Assembly: GCA_013003715.1 (NCBI GenBank)
Contig: JABDIN010000046.1
Location: 118,465 to 182,464, forward strand
DNA: 64,000 nt
Origin: Desulfobacteraceae bacterium
GTDB lineage: Bacteria > Desulfobacterota > Desulfobacteria > Desulfobacterales > Desulfosarcinaceae
Reading direction: 5' to 3'
Made by a program: the position numbers and the translations under genes. The notes below the pieces were generated by a model. It was not told the origin of the DNA. It made no database searches and saw nothing but the letters and a program-made list of their open reading frames with translations. The first letter of the stretch is position 1; every line of letters begins with the position of its first letter. Shown here in pieces: positions 34,628-43,982 of this stretch.

Positions 34628-35423
34628 TACGTCCGCACTGAATACCGTTTCCATTAAGCCGCCGCATATTTTTTCCAGAATATACAGTGTTTGGTTTCGC
34701 CACATCCGCGTGTACTGCAAGAACCTGTTCAGCAACGGATTTCCGCCGTTTATCGAGCCCCTGATGTTCCTGGCCGGCATCGGCCTCGGGCTCGGTCAAT
34801 ATGTGCGGGAGATCAATGGGATGAGTTATATTGCGTTCCTGGCCACAGGTATGCTGGTACCCCCGGCCATGTTCACCGCATCATTCGAATGCACCTTCGG
34901 TACGTTTATCCGGATGGAGTTCGACAAGGTCTACGACGGTATGATCTCCGCTTCCCTGACCGTCCGGGATCTGTTTGTCGGGGAAATATTATTTGCCGGC
35001 ACGAAAGGGTTCTTTTTTTCAACGGCCGTATTGATCGTCGTATCCTGTTTTGGGCTGATCCACTCGCCCATGGCCCTTCTCACGCCTTTCGTGGGATTTT
35101 TAACCGGCCTGATGTTTGCGTCGCTGGCCCTTTTCATTACGTCCTTTGTAAACAATATCAACCATTTCAATTTCTATTTCACCGGACTGATCACCCCCAT
35201 GTTCTTTTTTTCCGGAATTGTGTTTCCATTGGACACCCTGCCGGCATACGCGCAATGGATTGCCGGGTTTTTCCCGCTCAAGCATGCGGTCAGTCTGGTC
35301 CGGGCCTTTTGTTTCAACACGTTTGAGCCGGATTTGATGCTTAACCTGTTGTACATGATATTGTTTATCATCGTTTTCAGTTCACTTGCCATCAGGCGAT
35401 TGTCCAGGCGGATTATCAACTGA
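34620..35423 (+). CDS. ABC-2 type permease, NodJ-like
   Basis: A 267-residue inner-membrane protein with six predicted helices. NodJ-like features are GFPPFIEPLMFLAGIGLGLG, YIAFLATGMLVPPAMFTASFE, FNFYFTGLITPMFFFSGIVFPLDTLP and FPLKHAVSLVRAF; the last two form the ABC-2 signature region. It pairs with the ATPase encoded just upstream (eight-base overlap). ATG 34620 is used because this start preserves the overlap and the family N-terminus; an ATG further downstream would cut the first helix. Confidence 0.87.
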   Translation: MNNTSALNTVSIKPPHIFSRIYSVWFRHIRVYCKNLFSNGFPPFIEPLMFLAGIGLGLGQYVREINGMSYIAFLATGMLVPPAMFTASFECTFGTFIRMEFDKVYDGMISASLTVRDLFVGEILFAGTKGFFFSTAVLIVVSCFGLIHSPMALLTPFVGFLTGLMFASLALFITSFVNNINHFNFYFTGLITPMFFFSGIVFPLDTLPAYAQWIAGFFPLKHAVSLVRAFCFNTFEPDLMLNLLYMILFIIVFSSLAIRRLSRRIIN

Positions 35424-35497
35424 ACCGAACATTAATAATTATTGCCATTTCCGGCGATATCGGTAACATTTTTCTTCAGGGGACCGGGGTCCGCGAT

Positions 35498-35686
35498 TTG
35501 ATTACCGGTGATGATTTTCAAACGTTCAGCGACTTGTTGTTCAAGCATGTCGATGTGTCCCGACTATTAAAATCGATCCCTGGAATCGAAGAACGGCTGC
35601 TTTACCTGAATGATCTCAGCAGCGACAATCTCATTTCCGTTGACACCCATGACCAATTGAAATCGGATATGCTAAACGAGCTTTAA
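35498..35686 (+). CDS. Small hypothetical ORF or gene fragment
   Basis: A 62-codon frame from TTG 35498, acidic and leucine-rich (DFQTFSDLLFKHVDVSRLL, LNDLSSDNLISVD). The frame stays open upstream to about 35423 with protein-like sequence (IIAISGDIGNIFLQGTG) but offers no start codon with a ribosome site. I recognise no family. It may be the 3' remnant of a larger gene that once followed the exporter pair. Not strongly supported as a real gene. Confidence 0.3.
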   Translation: MITGDDFQTFSDLLFKHVDVSRLLKSIPGIEERLLYLNDLSSDNLISVDTHDQLKSDMLNEL

Positions 35687-36168
35687 AATACCCGGCGAAT
35701 AGGTTCCTGCTCATTTTATCCCAGTCTCCAGAGTCTCTACCCGCAGCATCATCCTTATATCTGCCATTGTAGCCGTGCAGCCGGATTCAAGATCGTCAGA
35801 CCACGACCGGGAGAGGCCGGTCACCTTAGTTACTGACAACGCCGCACCCCGGATGAGTCCCTCCGGGTTGTTCGACCCGGATTCTGCAATAGCGTCGATG
35901 CCGGCAACCGGTATTGCGGTTTATCCCGACAAAAAGGTGCGCTTTGACTGTCCATTTCACGTTTGGCGGGCGGAATTGTTAAAATTTCTACTCAATATCG
36001 GTAAAACAACTTGATTTATACTTGACAACTGTCAAAATAACGGTATTAATGTTTTTATTATGCAGTTATGCCGACTTTTTTATGGAATGATCCAATAATT
36101 TACATCCAGCACCCACGATGGTGGTGGAAATCGTGCCGGAAGGCGTGTTTTATAAGGAGGATTTTAAG
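35687..36168 (+). other. Intergenic region with panB promoter
   Basis: A 482-base gap. A 79-codon frame at 35775-36014 has no homology I recognise and no ribosome site; I doubt it is a gene. TTGACA (36022-36027) and TATTAA (36044-36049), 16 bases apart, make a plausible promoter about 120 bases before panB. The -35 lies in a near palindrome, TTGACA-AC-TGTCAA (36022-36035). Confidence 0.4.
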
Positions 36169-37026
36169 ATGGCGAAAAAAAAACTTTCTGTTCATGATTT
36201 TTACAAAATGAAAACGGAAGGGCAGAAGATCACCTGGCTGACATCCTATGATTTCCCCACCGCTCAATTCGCGGAAGCCGCCGGTATGGAAATGATCCTT
36301 GTGGGCGACTCACTGGGCATGTGTGTCTATGGTTATGACGGTACGGTTCCGGTAACCATGGATCAATGCATCGTTCATTGTGAGGCCGTGCGGCGGGCAG
36401 CCCCAAATACCTTTATCGTCGGGGATATGCCCTTCGGAAGTTATCAGGTTTCGGATGAAGAAGCGGTCACGAATGCCGCACGTTTTCTCAAGGAAGGTTA
36501 TGTGGATGCCATTAAACTGGAGGGTGGTGTGAGAATCGTCTCCCGCATCCGTGCCATTGTCGATGCCGGTATCGTGGTCATCGGCCATATCGGCCTTACG
36601 CCGCAGAGCTCCGGACAGATCGGTGGCCACAAAGCCCAGGGGCGAACGGTGGATTCGGCCAAACTGGTGATCGAGGATGCGCTGGCCATTGAAAAGGCAG
36701 GTGCCCATATGCTGCTGGTGGAGGCTGTTCCGCCGGAAGTCACTGAATTTATATCCGGAAAATTGAGCATCCCCGTATTGTCCATCGGCGCCGGTGCGCA
36801 ATGCGACGGGCAATTGTTGATTGTGTCCGACCTCATCGGCCAATTCACCGCCTTTACACCCAAATTTGTGAAACAATATGCGAATGTCGCAGAGGTGATC
36901 ACCAACGCCATGAAAGGATATGTGGAAGATGTAAAATCCGGCGCATTCCCGGAAGATAAACATTGTTATCACATGATCAAGGGCGAGGAAGAAGGATTCA
37001 AGGCACTTCTGAAGTCATTCGCATGA
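36169..37026 (+). CDS. panB: 3-methyl-2-oxobutanoate hydroxymethyltransferase
   Basis: A 285-residue ketopantoate hydroxymethyltransferase, the first step of pantothenate (coenzyme A) synthesis, which adds a hydroxymethyl from methylene-THF to alpha-ketoisovalerate. TIM-barrel motifs: WLTSYDFPTAQFAEAAG, LVGDSLGMCVYGYD with a metal-binding Asp, VGDMPFGSYQ, AIKLEGG, GHIGLTPQSSGQIGG and the base Glu in LVEAVPPEV. AAGGAGGATTTTAAG precedes ATG 36169; the frame from 36118 adds 17 residues not found in the family. panC and panD are not nearby. The next three genes run in the same direction with gaps of 61, 194 and 1 bases. Confidence 0.93.
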   Translation: MAKKKLSVHDFYKMKTEGQKITWLTSYDFPTAQFAEAAGMEMILVGDSLGMCVYGYDGTVPVTMDQCIVHCEAVRRAAPNTFIVGDMPFGSYQVSDEEAVTNAARFLKEGYVDAIKLEGGVRIVSRIRAIVDAGIVVIGHIGLTPQSSGQIGGHKAQGRTVDSAKLVIEDALAIEKAGAHMLLVEAVPPEVTEFISGKLSIPVLSIGAGAQCDGQLLIVSDLIGQFTAFTPKFVKQYANVAEVITNAMKGYVEDVKSGAFPEDKHCYHMIKGEEEGFKALLKSFA

Positions 37027-37087
37027 TCATATTTGAAACGTCTTCACCCTTTCTGACATTCACCGATACAAAACGGGAGGTAATAAT

Positions 37088-38350
37088 ATGTCCGATTTAC
37101 GAAACCGATTGAAAATATCCACTGATCGCCTGGATGAAATCAATGCATTCCTGACCGATCCGAATAACGTTGTCATCAATCACCTGCTGGAGGTGGTTGA
37201 ACGGTACGGCGGACCTGAGGAAATCAACCGGAAAGCCGCCGAAGCGCGGCAAATCGACAATCTGATGGCGCGCCTGGAAAAGGAAGGCTCGCCGTACGTC
37301 GACGACCTGAACTGGCTCAAGGCGCAGCGGGACCAAAAGTCCTTCATGCGGCTGGCGGATTATCGAAACAAAATTCTCGGTGAAAAAGCGGTCCGGATGT
37401 CCTTCAAGGAGGACACCGCCGTCACGCTTGAAATTTCAGCACTGCAATATTTCCCCTGGCTCATTACCCAGGCCAAACAGGCCATCGAAAAAGATCAGAT
37501 CATGCCGGGCCGGTTCATCCGCGTGCGGAATATGAAGGAACAGGCCGCAGACAAGGGCGATATCCTTGCCGTCGCCGCCGCCATGCAGATTATCGGGGCA
37601 AGCTACGTGGAAACACTCGATACCAAGGGTACGGATGGGTCCAATGTGCACCTTGGGGGGCCGGAAACCATCACCGGTTATTTCGGCGGGATCGGTCAAC
37701 CCAATGACTACCCCATCAAATGGATCGATGAATATCTCCACCATTATACTACTTATGGCATCCGCCAGGTGCTGAACATCAATCCGGGTACCGTTTTTTT
37801 GGCCTACATGCTCCACAAGCTGGGGATCGACAATGAATTTAAAATATCCGTTTTCATGGGCAATGATAATCCCTATGCGGTGCTGTGGACCTTGCTCGGC
37901 GCTCGTCTCTTCTCCCGTGATGACGGCACCACCAGTCTCATCGGGTTCAATTTTTCCAATTCGGTGAATAACCGGACAATCCGGGAGAGCGCCGGAATCC
38001 GCAGCGCCATGGTATTCACCGATAAAGTGAGGTTTGAGCACCATATCACCGAGACCTATAAATCCATCGTTCGTCAGCCATACCTGAGGCGTGATGAACT
38101 GGTGGAGGTGGCCGCCGAAGTGGCCAATATTTCCGCCAAACATGAAGGGGGAGATCCCGAAGTGGAAACCACCCGTGACCATGCGTCGGATATCTTGGAT
38201 TATTTTATGCCGAAAGATGATGTGCTGGCACAGGGTTTAATGGACAAGCTTGAACGGAATTACCTGGACAAACACGATGCTGTCAACAATACCGCGGATG
38301 CTCTGACCCGCGCCGGTATCGGTATCGTTTGCGCTCAGAATCTGCATTAA
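37088..38350 (+). CDS. Conserved-looking protein, family not recognised
   Basis: A 420-residue soluble protein behind a perfect ribosome site (GGGAGGTAATAAT). N-terminal 120 residues are charged helices (LEVVERYGGPEEINRKAAEARQ). The middle is rich in glycine and aromatic turns: GASYVETLDTKGTDGSNVHLGG, ETITGYFGGIGQPNDYPIKWID, HHYTTYGIRQVLNINPGTVFL and ISVFMGNDNPYAVLWTLLGARLF. The alternation suggests an alpha/beta barrel, perhaps with a metal or phosphate site. No membrane segment or signal peptide. The neighbours, panB and an amino-acid dehydrogenase, hint at branched-chain keto-acid or CoA metabolism, but I do not assign a function. Confidence 0.7.
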   Translation: MSDLRNRLKISTDRLDEINAFLTDPNNVVINHLLEVVERYGGPEEINRKAAEARQIDNLMARLEKEGSPYVDDLNWLKAQRDQKSFMRLADYRNKILGEKAVRMSFKEDTAVTLEISALQYFPWLITQAKQAIEKDQIMPGRFIRVRNMKEQAADKGDILAVAAAMQIIGASYVETLDTKGTDGSNVHLGGPETITGYFGGIGQPNDYPIKWIDEYLHHYTTYGIRQVLNINPGTVFLAYMLHKLGIDNEFKISVFMGNDNPYAVLWTLLGARLFSRDDGTTSLIGFNFSNSVNNRTIRESAGIRSAMVFTDKVRFEHHITETYKSIVRQPYLRRDELVEVAAEVANISAKHEGGDPEVETTRDHASDILDYFMPKDDVLAQGLMDKLERNYLDKHDAVNNTADALTRAGIGIVCAQNLH

Positions 38351-38492
38351 CCCCGAAGGCGAGACGGATAATCGGCAGGTGCCGCAAGACCGGATACGTG
38401 GATTTGAATGTGAACGCAGATTGAACCATTGCGGACTGTCGGATCTTCTCCGAGCATCTCCCGATGTCCCAATTTCAGCTTGTTTGTAGTCT

Positions 38493-38520
38493 TTGTTCCC
38501 GGAATCTTTTCCGGGAACAA
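38493..38520 (+). promoter_or_regulatory. Perfect hairpin just upstream of the dehydrogenase-CBS gene
   Basis: TTGTTCCCGG and CCGGGAACAA form a perfect 10-bp stem with an 8-base loop (AATCTTTT), ending 11 bases before the GGAAAGGAGAA ribosome site. No U-tract follows. It could be an attenuator, a protein-binding element or an RNA stability hairpin. Confidence 0.45.
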
Positions 38521-38544
38521 CCCGGCGGTGGAAAGGAGAATTAT

Positions 38545-40422
38545 ATGATACCGATAAATATGGACGCTTATCTCCGGGATAAATTACCGGAAACTGTCAT
38601 CCAGAAAAGGCTTCTCGGAGAAAACGGGATGTGTTTTCTGGAGTTGGGACCTTCGGACAGACATCTGTTGTCACGGCTCGGCATCACGCCGGACAAACTC
38701 GGGCCGAAACTTGTGGCCTGTGTCTGGAACGAGACCTCCGAACTTGAGATCGGGGGATATGTGGTGGTGGACAACCTGTCCATGGGAAGCCCCTCCATGG
38801 GCGGGATCCGCATGCTGCCGACAATCACGCCGGTGGATATTCACAACCTGGCACGGGGAATGACCCTGAAAAACGGGGCGGCAAACCTGCCCTATGGGGG
38901 GGGGAAATCCGGTATCGTTGCTCCGGAAGGCGGTATATCGCCGGAAAACAGGCGGGAAATCATCCGGGGATGGGCGCGGTTGATCCGCCGGTACCGGGAT
39001 ATATACGTGCCGGGGCCGGATGTGGGCACTAATGACAACGATATGAAAACCATCGCCATCGAGAACGGTCTGGACAGCGCGGTGTCAAAACCGGCGGATA
39101 TGGGTGGTAACCGCATTGATGAACTCGGCGGTGCAGCGGGGGGAGTGGTGATCGCACTGCAAACACTGCTTGAAATCATGCCCCGGCTCCGGGTTTTACC
39201 GCAATTTTCAAATTTGCAGATACCCGAAGGCCGGGATTTGAAAGTGCTCATCCAGGGGTTCGGCGCTGTAGGGGCCCACGCCGCCAGAATCATGGGAGAC
39301 CGGCTGCCGGATGCCAAGATCACCGGCATCAGCGATTTCGAAGGATATCTGTTTGACGAAAACGGCCTGCCGGTGGATGAGCTATACACGGCATGGAAAG
39401 AGAAAGGGCTGGTGACCATAGATTTTTACAATAAAAATATCGCAGCTCTCGGACACGATGCACACACTTATTTTTCAACCCAGGCGAATAACCTGTTGCG
39501 TGAATCCGCATTCTGCCTGATACCCGCAGCGGCGGTATTTAATTACTTGGGTGTCCTGCCCAACGAAAAAGCATCCATGAGTGTGGAGAACATGGGCGAT
39601 TGGCGCGTTGTTGTGGAGGGGGCCAATACCTACTCTCCGGATCCCAACAAGAAAGCCTCGCGTACCCGCATGGAACAGATCGTATACCGGGAAAAAGGCG
39701 TGATGATCGCCAACGATTATATGGTCAATTCCGGTGGCGTTATATTCGCCGCCCAGGAGCATGTCGTCAGAACACCCGACCATCTCCAGATTCCCAGGGA
39801 GATGTTGGGTGACCGGGAAGCCGTAGACGGCTGGTTGAAGTCACACGCATCAGATTTTGCAGAGTTGTCGAAACAGCGACTTGAAGCCGGCGATGCATAT
39901 CGCGAAAAAGTGATTCGGCGAAATATGATTGAAATGGTTGACCATCTCGCTGCGGATGTTAACCTGCTGCCGTCGGGTGCGGCCGAACGTATCAGCCTGC
40001 AGCGGCTGACCGCCAGGGAACAACAACGAACAGCCAGTGATATCATGGTACCCATGCAGACCGCTAAAGCGGGCGATACCCTGCAGGAGGCCGCCGCTGT
40101 CCTCGTCCAGGAGACGTACAACATGATCGCCGTTCTTGACGCGGAAGGTAAGCTTGCCGGTGTGCTCACGGCCTGGGATATCGCCAAGGCCGTGGCCGAA
40201 GGTGGTTATGAAGGGTCGACACTGGAGAGTATAATGACCGGCGATTTTATCGCCGTGGCTCCCGATGACAGCGTTTATGATGTGTTGCGCGATCTGGAGC
40301 AGCATCGGATTTCCGCCATGCCGGTGGTGGACGAGGAGGGTGCCGTTTTGGGGCTTGTCAATTCGGACTTGCTCGCGCACCGTTATCTCAAACAGTTTTT
40401 TCAGTCCCAGGATGATAATTAG
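38545..40422 (+). CDS. Glu/Leu/Phe/Val dehydrogenase fused to a CBS domain pair
   Basis: A 625-residue fusion. Residues about 50-470 are an amino-acid dehydrogenase: GGIRMLPTITPVDIHNLARGMTLKNG, PYGGGKSGIVAPEGG (catalytic-site Lys), PGPDVGTNDNDM and the Rossmann motif VLIQGFGAVGAHAARIM. Residues about 497-555 and 558-618 are two CBS motifs (SDIMVPMQTAKAGDTLQEAA and IMTGDFIAVAPDDSVYDVL, each ending in the VLGLV/LAGVL-type strand). CBS pairs bind adenine nucleotides, so an energy-sensing control of deamination is likely. AAAGGAGAATTAT before ATG 38545 sets the start. Its products, branched-chain 2-oxo acids if it is Leu/Val-specific, would feed PanB, encoded upstream. Confidence 0.88.
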   Translation: MIPINMDAYLRDKLPETVIQKRLLGENGMCFLELGPSDRHLLSRLGITPDKLGPKLVACVWNETSELEIGGYVVVDNLSMGSPSMGGIRMLPTITPVDIHNLARGMTLKNGAANLPYGGGKSGIVAPEGGISPENRREIIRGWARLIRRYRDIYVPGPDVGTNDNDMKTIAIENGLDSAVSKPADMGGNRIDELGGAAGGVVIALQTLLEIMPRLRVLPQFSNLQIPEGRDLKVLIQGFGAVGAHAARIMGDRLPDAKITGISDFEGYLFDENGLPVDELYTAWKEKGLVTIDFYNKNIAALGHDAHTYFSTQANNLLRESAFCLIPAAAVFNYLGVLPNEKASMSVENMGDWRVVVEGANTYSPDPNKKASRTRMEQIVYREKGVMIANDYMVNSGGVIFAAQEHVVRTPDHLQIPREMLGDREAVDGWLKSHASDFAELSKQRLEAGDAYREKVIRRNMIEMVDHLAADVNLLPSGAAERISLQRLTAREQQRTASDIMVPMQTAKAGDTLQEAAAVLVQETYNMIAVLDAEGKLAGVLTAWDIAKAVAEGGYEGSTLESIMTGDFIAVAPDDSVYDVLRDLEQHRISAMPVVDEEGAVLGLVNSDLLAHRYLKQFFQSQDDN

Positions 40423-40423
40423 G

Positions 40424-41137
40424 ATGCCCGAACACATCGTAATCCGGAAAAGATTTTGCGGCCCGCCGACCTCTGCAAACGGTGGATACACCGCCGGGCT
40501 GATTGCCAAATATATCGAAGGCGCGGCGCAGGTTACCCTGTTTTCACCGCCCCCTCTCGAGCATCCCCTGACAATTGAAAGGGATGAGGGCGGTGAAATT
40601 GCGTTGAATGACGGCGATTCGACCATCGCCGTAGCATGCGCCACAGAACTGGTACTGGATGTTCCCGCCCCGCCGTCATACCAGGCGGCTGAGACCGCAT
40701 CGGAACGGTTTTCCGGATTCGATCACCATCTTTTCCCGGGTTGTTTCGTCTGCGGCCCGGATCGCCGGGTATCCGACGGTCTGCGCATATTTGCCGGCCC
40801 GTCGGTCATGGGTGAGACGGTGATTGCACCCTGGTTACCGGATGCAACCCTCACCGGAATATCAAACCTGGTGAAAACGGAATTCGTGTGGTCAGCCCTG
40901 GATTGTGCGGGCTATTTTGCCTGCCAGGAGGGCCAGCCCCGGCATATGCTGTTGGGCCGATTCTCCGCACAACTCGTTCACCCCATCGCGTCGGAAAAGG
41001 CCGTCATCGTCTCCGGCTGGCCCTTGGGCGCCGAGGGCAGAAAATTCTATGCCGGTACGGCGATCCATTCAAAAGAGGGCGTCCTCTGCGCGAAGGCGAA
41101 AGCGGTGTGGATTCTGGCTGGAACTTCACCGGCCTGA
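40424..41137 (+). CDS. Hotdog-fold (thioesterase-like) protein
   Basis: A 237-residue protein with the phrase FPGCFVCGPDRRVSDGLRIFAG, which marks a group of thioesterase-superfamily proteins with a Cys-rich linker between two hotdog-like halves; the second half includes VWSALDCAGYFAC. The start ATG is one base past the stop of the dehydrogenase gene, so it is translationally coupled. CoA-thioester hydrolysis is the usual role of hotdog proteins, but no catalytic residue is certain and this subgroup is not characterised to my knowledge. It converges on the ABC permease gene with only 20 bases between. Confidence 0.65.
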   Translation: MPEHIVIRKRFCGPPTSANGGYTAGLIAKYIEGAAQVTLFSPPPLEHPLTIERDEGGEIALNDGDSTIAVACATELVLDVPAPPSYQAAETASERFSGFDHHLFPGCFVCGPDRRVSDGLRIFAGPSVMGETVIAPWLPDATLTGISNLVKTEFVWSALDCAGYFACQEGQPRHMLLGRFSAQLVHPIASEKAVIVSGWPLGAEGRKFYAGTAIHSKEGVLCAKAKAVWILAGTSPA

Positions 41138-41157
41138 CGATGTTGTTTGCTCACCAA

Positions 41158-41928
41158 TCACTGACCTGCGCCTGAACGGCCGGATTCCAGGTATTTCCAG
41201 GCACACATCGTCTTTTCCAACCCATTGAACAATTCATAGATCAACACCCCCAGCAAACTCATGCCGATAATGCCGGTGAACATGATGTCATAGGCGAATC
41301 GACCCCAGGCATCCATAATCAGATACCCCAGACCGCTATGCGTGGCGAATGATTCCACAAAAAACAGGACCGCTATCCCGGTACCTGTTCCGATCCGAAG
41401 CGCCGTAAAACCATGGGGCATGGCCGCCGGTATCACCACGTGGCGAATGGTCTGGAAAGGCGTTCCGCCTATTGAGCGGAATGAGTCGATGTATTTGATA
41501 TCCAGCCCCTTGACCGAATCCCGGGTGGCCACCACAATCTGGTAACCGATGATCAAGGCGATCATGAGGATTTTAGGCATATCCCCAAGACCGAAAAGAA
41601 CGAGGAATACCGGAAGAAGTACGATTTTAGGTACCGGATAAGTTAAAAATACAAATGGCGACAAGACCCGGTCCACTTTTCGATTATATCCCAACAAAAT
41701 ACCGGCAGGGAAGCCGCACAGCCATGCAAGGGCCATGGCCGACGATACCCGGCACGCGCTGGCGATAAAATGCGACCAGAATTCCGCTGTGGTCACCGCC
41801 TTTGCAAAGGCGACAAAAGCGACTTCCGGCGGGGGCAAAATGTCGGCGGACAGGAAAAAAGAGACCAGTTTCCAGCCGATAAATAAAATCATCGATGCCG
41901 TGGCATACCGTAAAAAACGCTGAATCAT
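41158..41928 (-). CDS. ABC importer permease, SsuC/TauC type
   Basis: A 256-residue inner-membrane protein with about six helices, the first at residues 12-30. The EAA-loop region is IDSFRSIGGTPFQTIRHVVIPAAMPHGFTALRIGTG, typical of nitrate/sulfonate/taurine transporters. Its start overlaps the end of the ATPase gene by four bases, and with the binding protein upstream it completes an importer. Gene order on the minus strand is binding protein, ATPase, permease. Confidence 0.9.
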   Translation of the reverse strand: MIQRFLRYATASMILFIGWKLVSFFLSADILPPPEVAFVAFAKAVTTAEFWSHFIASACRVSSAMALAWLCGFPAGILLGYNRKVDRVLSPFVFLTYPVPKIVLLPVFLVLFGLGDMPKILMIALIIGYQIVVATRDSVKGLDIKYIDSFRSIGGTPFQTIRHVVIPAAMPHGFTALRIGTGTGIAVLFFVESFATHSGLGYLIMDAWGRFAYDIMFTGIIGMSLLGVLIYELFNGLEKTMCAWKYLESGRSGAGQ

Positions 41929-42689
41929 CGGATCTCCATCTCTTTTCTGACCTGGCGGACACGATCAAAATAGCAATCTTTATTCCGCAGCGCTTTATCG
42001 CCGTATGTGTCGTTGGTGATCAAGGTCTTGCACCGTGTCGGCCTGTCCGTCAACACCAGGATGTATTTACCGAGGAACACTGCTTCCTCAACACTGTGGG
42101 TAACGATAATATAGGTGAGACGCCGGGTATGCCACATGTCCAGCATGATGTCCTGAAGCCGTTCGCGTGTGAGGGCATCCAGTGAAGAGAAGGGTTCGTC
42201 CATGAGCAGGACATCGGGTTCCGTGGCCAATGCCCGGGCAATGGCCACCCGCTGTTTCTGTCCGCCGCTGAGCTGCACCGGGTACCGGTCGGACAATTCG
42301 CCGATGTCCAGTTCGGACAGGAGGGCATTTGTGATCTGCCGTGTTTTTGACTTTTCCGTCTTTCGCAGCTTCAGTCCGAGACTCACATTTTCATAGACGG
42401 TTTTCCAGGGAAACAAGCCGAAATTCTGTAATATGAAACTGTTCGTGCCCCCGTTGGTGTTGCCATCGCTGCCGCAAATGGCCACCCGGCCCGATGTTGA
42501 TTTCTTGAGACCGGCGAGGATATAAAGCAGGGTGGTTTTGCCGCATCCCGAAGGACCGATGACGGAAAGCGTCTCCCCTGGAAACAGGGAGAAGGAAATA
42601 TCATCCAGGACCGGACCTTCCGCCGGCGCAAAGGTTTTACATACATGCTGTACATCGATCAGCGGTTCATCCATATGTATAACTGACAA
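41925..42689 (-). CDS. ABC importer ATP-binding protein, SsuB/TauB type
   Basis: A 254-residue ABC ATPase: Walker A GPSGCGKTTLL, Q-loop at ILQNFGLFPW, signature QLSGGQKQRVAIARAL, Walker B VLLMDEPFSSLD and switch His in IVTHSVEEAVFL. It closely fits the nitrate/sulfonate/taurine subfamily and overlaps the permease gene by four bases. It powers uptake of the ligand bound by the protein encoded at 42.7-43.7 kb. Confidence 0.92.
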   Translation of the reverse strand: MSVIHMDEPLIDVQHVCKTFAPAEGPVLDDISFSLFPGETLSVIGPSGCGKTTLLYILAGLKKSTSGRVAICGSDGNTNGGTNSFILQNFGLFPWKTVYENVSLGLKLRKTEKSKTRQITNALLSELDIGELSDRYPVQLSGGQKQRVAIARALATEPDVLLMDEPFSSLDALTRERLQDIMLDMWHTRRLTYIIVTHSVEEAVFLGKYILVLTDRPTRCKTLITNDTYGDKALRNKDCYFDRVRQVRKEMEIR

Positions 42690-42733
42690 TTCGAGGTCAA
42701 TTCATCATTATTGAATTTATCAATGGTCCAATA

Positions 42734-43690
42734 TCAGGGGGTGGCAGGTGCGACAACCACCACAATATTTTCATAGGCCAGGGTGGTGGTGACCATTTTA
42801 TTGGTTTTTAGCCAGTGTTGTGCGTTGGCGATGTCCCCGGCCACCGGCACCTCCACCGGAGGAAACACCGGGATCCGGTATTTGTCCTTTGCCGGCATGG
42901 GAAACCGGGTGCGCTCCACCAGCATGGTTTTATAGGACTCGGGATTCCGATTGATGCTCGCGACGGCATTCCGGTAGGCGCTGGTAAACCGGACGGCAAG
43001 AGTTGTGTCTGCGGACAGATGCCGGTTGGAAATCGCCAGCACGGTCTCGGCCGTGTCGAGGGTCCGGTCATCCAGAAGGACTTTCGCCCCTTTCATTTCC
43101 GCCAGGCTCAACAGCGGCTCCGGCAACAAGGCCGCCGTTACCCCGTCGGACAACAGCATCTGGAGGCGTAGCGGCATTTTTTTGATTTCGAGTTTTTCCA
43201 CGGCATCCAAGGGTTTTCCGTTTTTCAAGAGCATTTGATCGAGCAGGTATTCAATGATGGTTGCCCGGGAAATGGCAACCTGTTTTCCCTTCAACTGGTC
43301 GATATTGTCGATGCCGGATTTCGGGGAGGCTGCAATACCGAACATCCGGTGCTCGGGATGGGTGTGAAATGCGGTTGTCAAAATTTTGATGTCAGATCCC
43401 GCATGAATCAATAGCACGGTGTTGAGAATATCCCCGAAATACCCATCCAGTTTACCGGCCTGGAGGGCGGCATCCCTTTCCAACGCACTTTGAAACGGGA
43501 TTAATTCCAGCATTATCCCCTGGTCTTCGAAGTGGCCCTCTTCTATACCGGCAATCAACGGCAGTGTATCCACCACCGGTAATATGCCGAATTTCAGACT
43601 ATCGGCCGCCCAGCTCCGGGGAATTGCCAGGAGCATGAACGTTGAACAGATCATGAACGATATGATGATACGGTTTTTTAGTCGACACAT
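42734..43690 (-). CDS. ABC substrate-binding protein, SsuA/NMT1 type
   Basis: A 318-residue exported binding protein. Start ATG 43690, with AAAGGGAAATCGGAAT upstream, gives a signal peptide (CRLKNRIIISFMICSTFMLLAIPRSWA); the frame from 43777 adds residues that do not look like a signal. The mature part starts DSLKFGILPVVDTLPLIAGIEEG and has the two-lobed NMT1/SsuA fold with DGYFGDILNTV and LKGKQVAISRATIIEYLLDQML. Ligand may be a sulfonate, a thiamine precursor or an aromatic acid; the sequence does not tell. The 353-base gap upstream contains the promoter of the divergent cluster. Confidence 0.85.
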   Translation of the reverse strand: MCRLKNRIIISFMICSTFMLLAIPRSWAADSLKFGILPVVDTLPLIAGIEEGHFEDQGIMLELIPFQSALERDAALQAGKLDGYFGDILNTVLLIHAGSDIKILTTAFHTHPEHRMFGIAASPKSGIDNIDQLKGKQVAISRATIIEYLLDQMLLKNGKPLDAVEKLEIKKMPLRLQMLLSDGVTAALLPEPLLSLAEMKGAKVLLDDRTLDTAETVLAISNRHLSADTTLAVRFTSAYRNAVASINRNPESYKTMLVERTRFPMPAKDKYRIPVFPPVEVPVAGDIANAQHWLKTNKMVTTTLAYENIVVVVAPATP

Positions 43691-43982
43691 ATTCCGATTT
43701 CCCTTTCCGTAGAAGCCATAATTGACAAAATAATTTCTGATCCGAAGAGATCGTAAGTTCGTTTTTCTCGCCCGCACCCGTAAGGATCAATTATCCCTCT
43801 TACAGATCCATTTTTTCTTCCGATGTCAATGTTATTTTAAGTCGCATGATGGGGTATTCGGGATTCAAACCGGCGACGGGGCCGCGTTTATTGACCTTAT
43901 TGTTATACGAGCGATTGCCCTGGTCGCCGGCACACCGGTGACTTTTATTTCAGGGCCCGGCACCCTGATGCGGAAAAGACCA

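Noticed and set aside
35775..36014. 79-codon frame upstream of panB
   Set aside because: No ribosome site, no family, and it ends just before the panB promoter; could be random.
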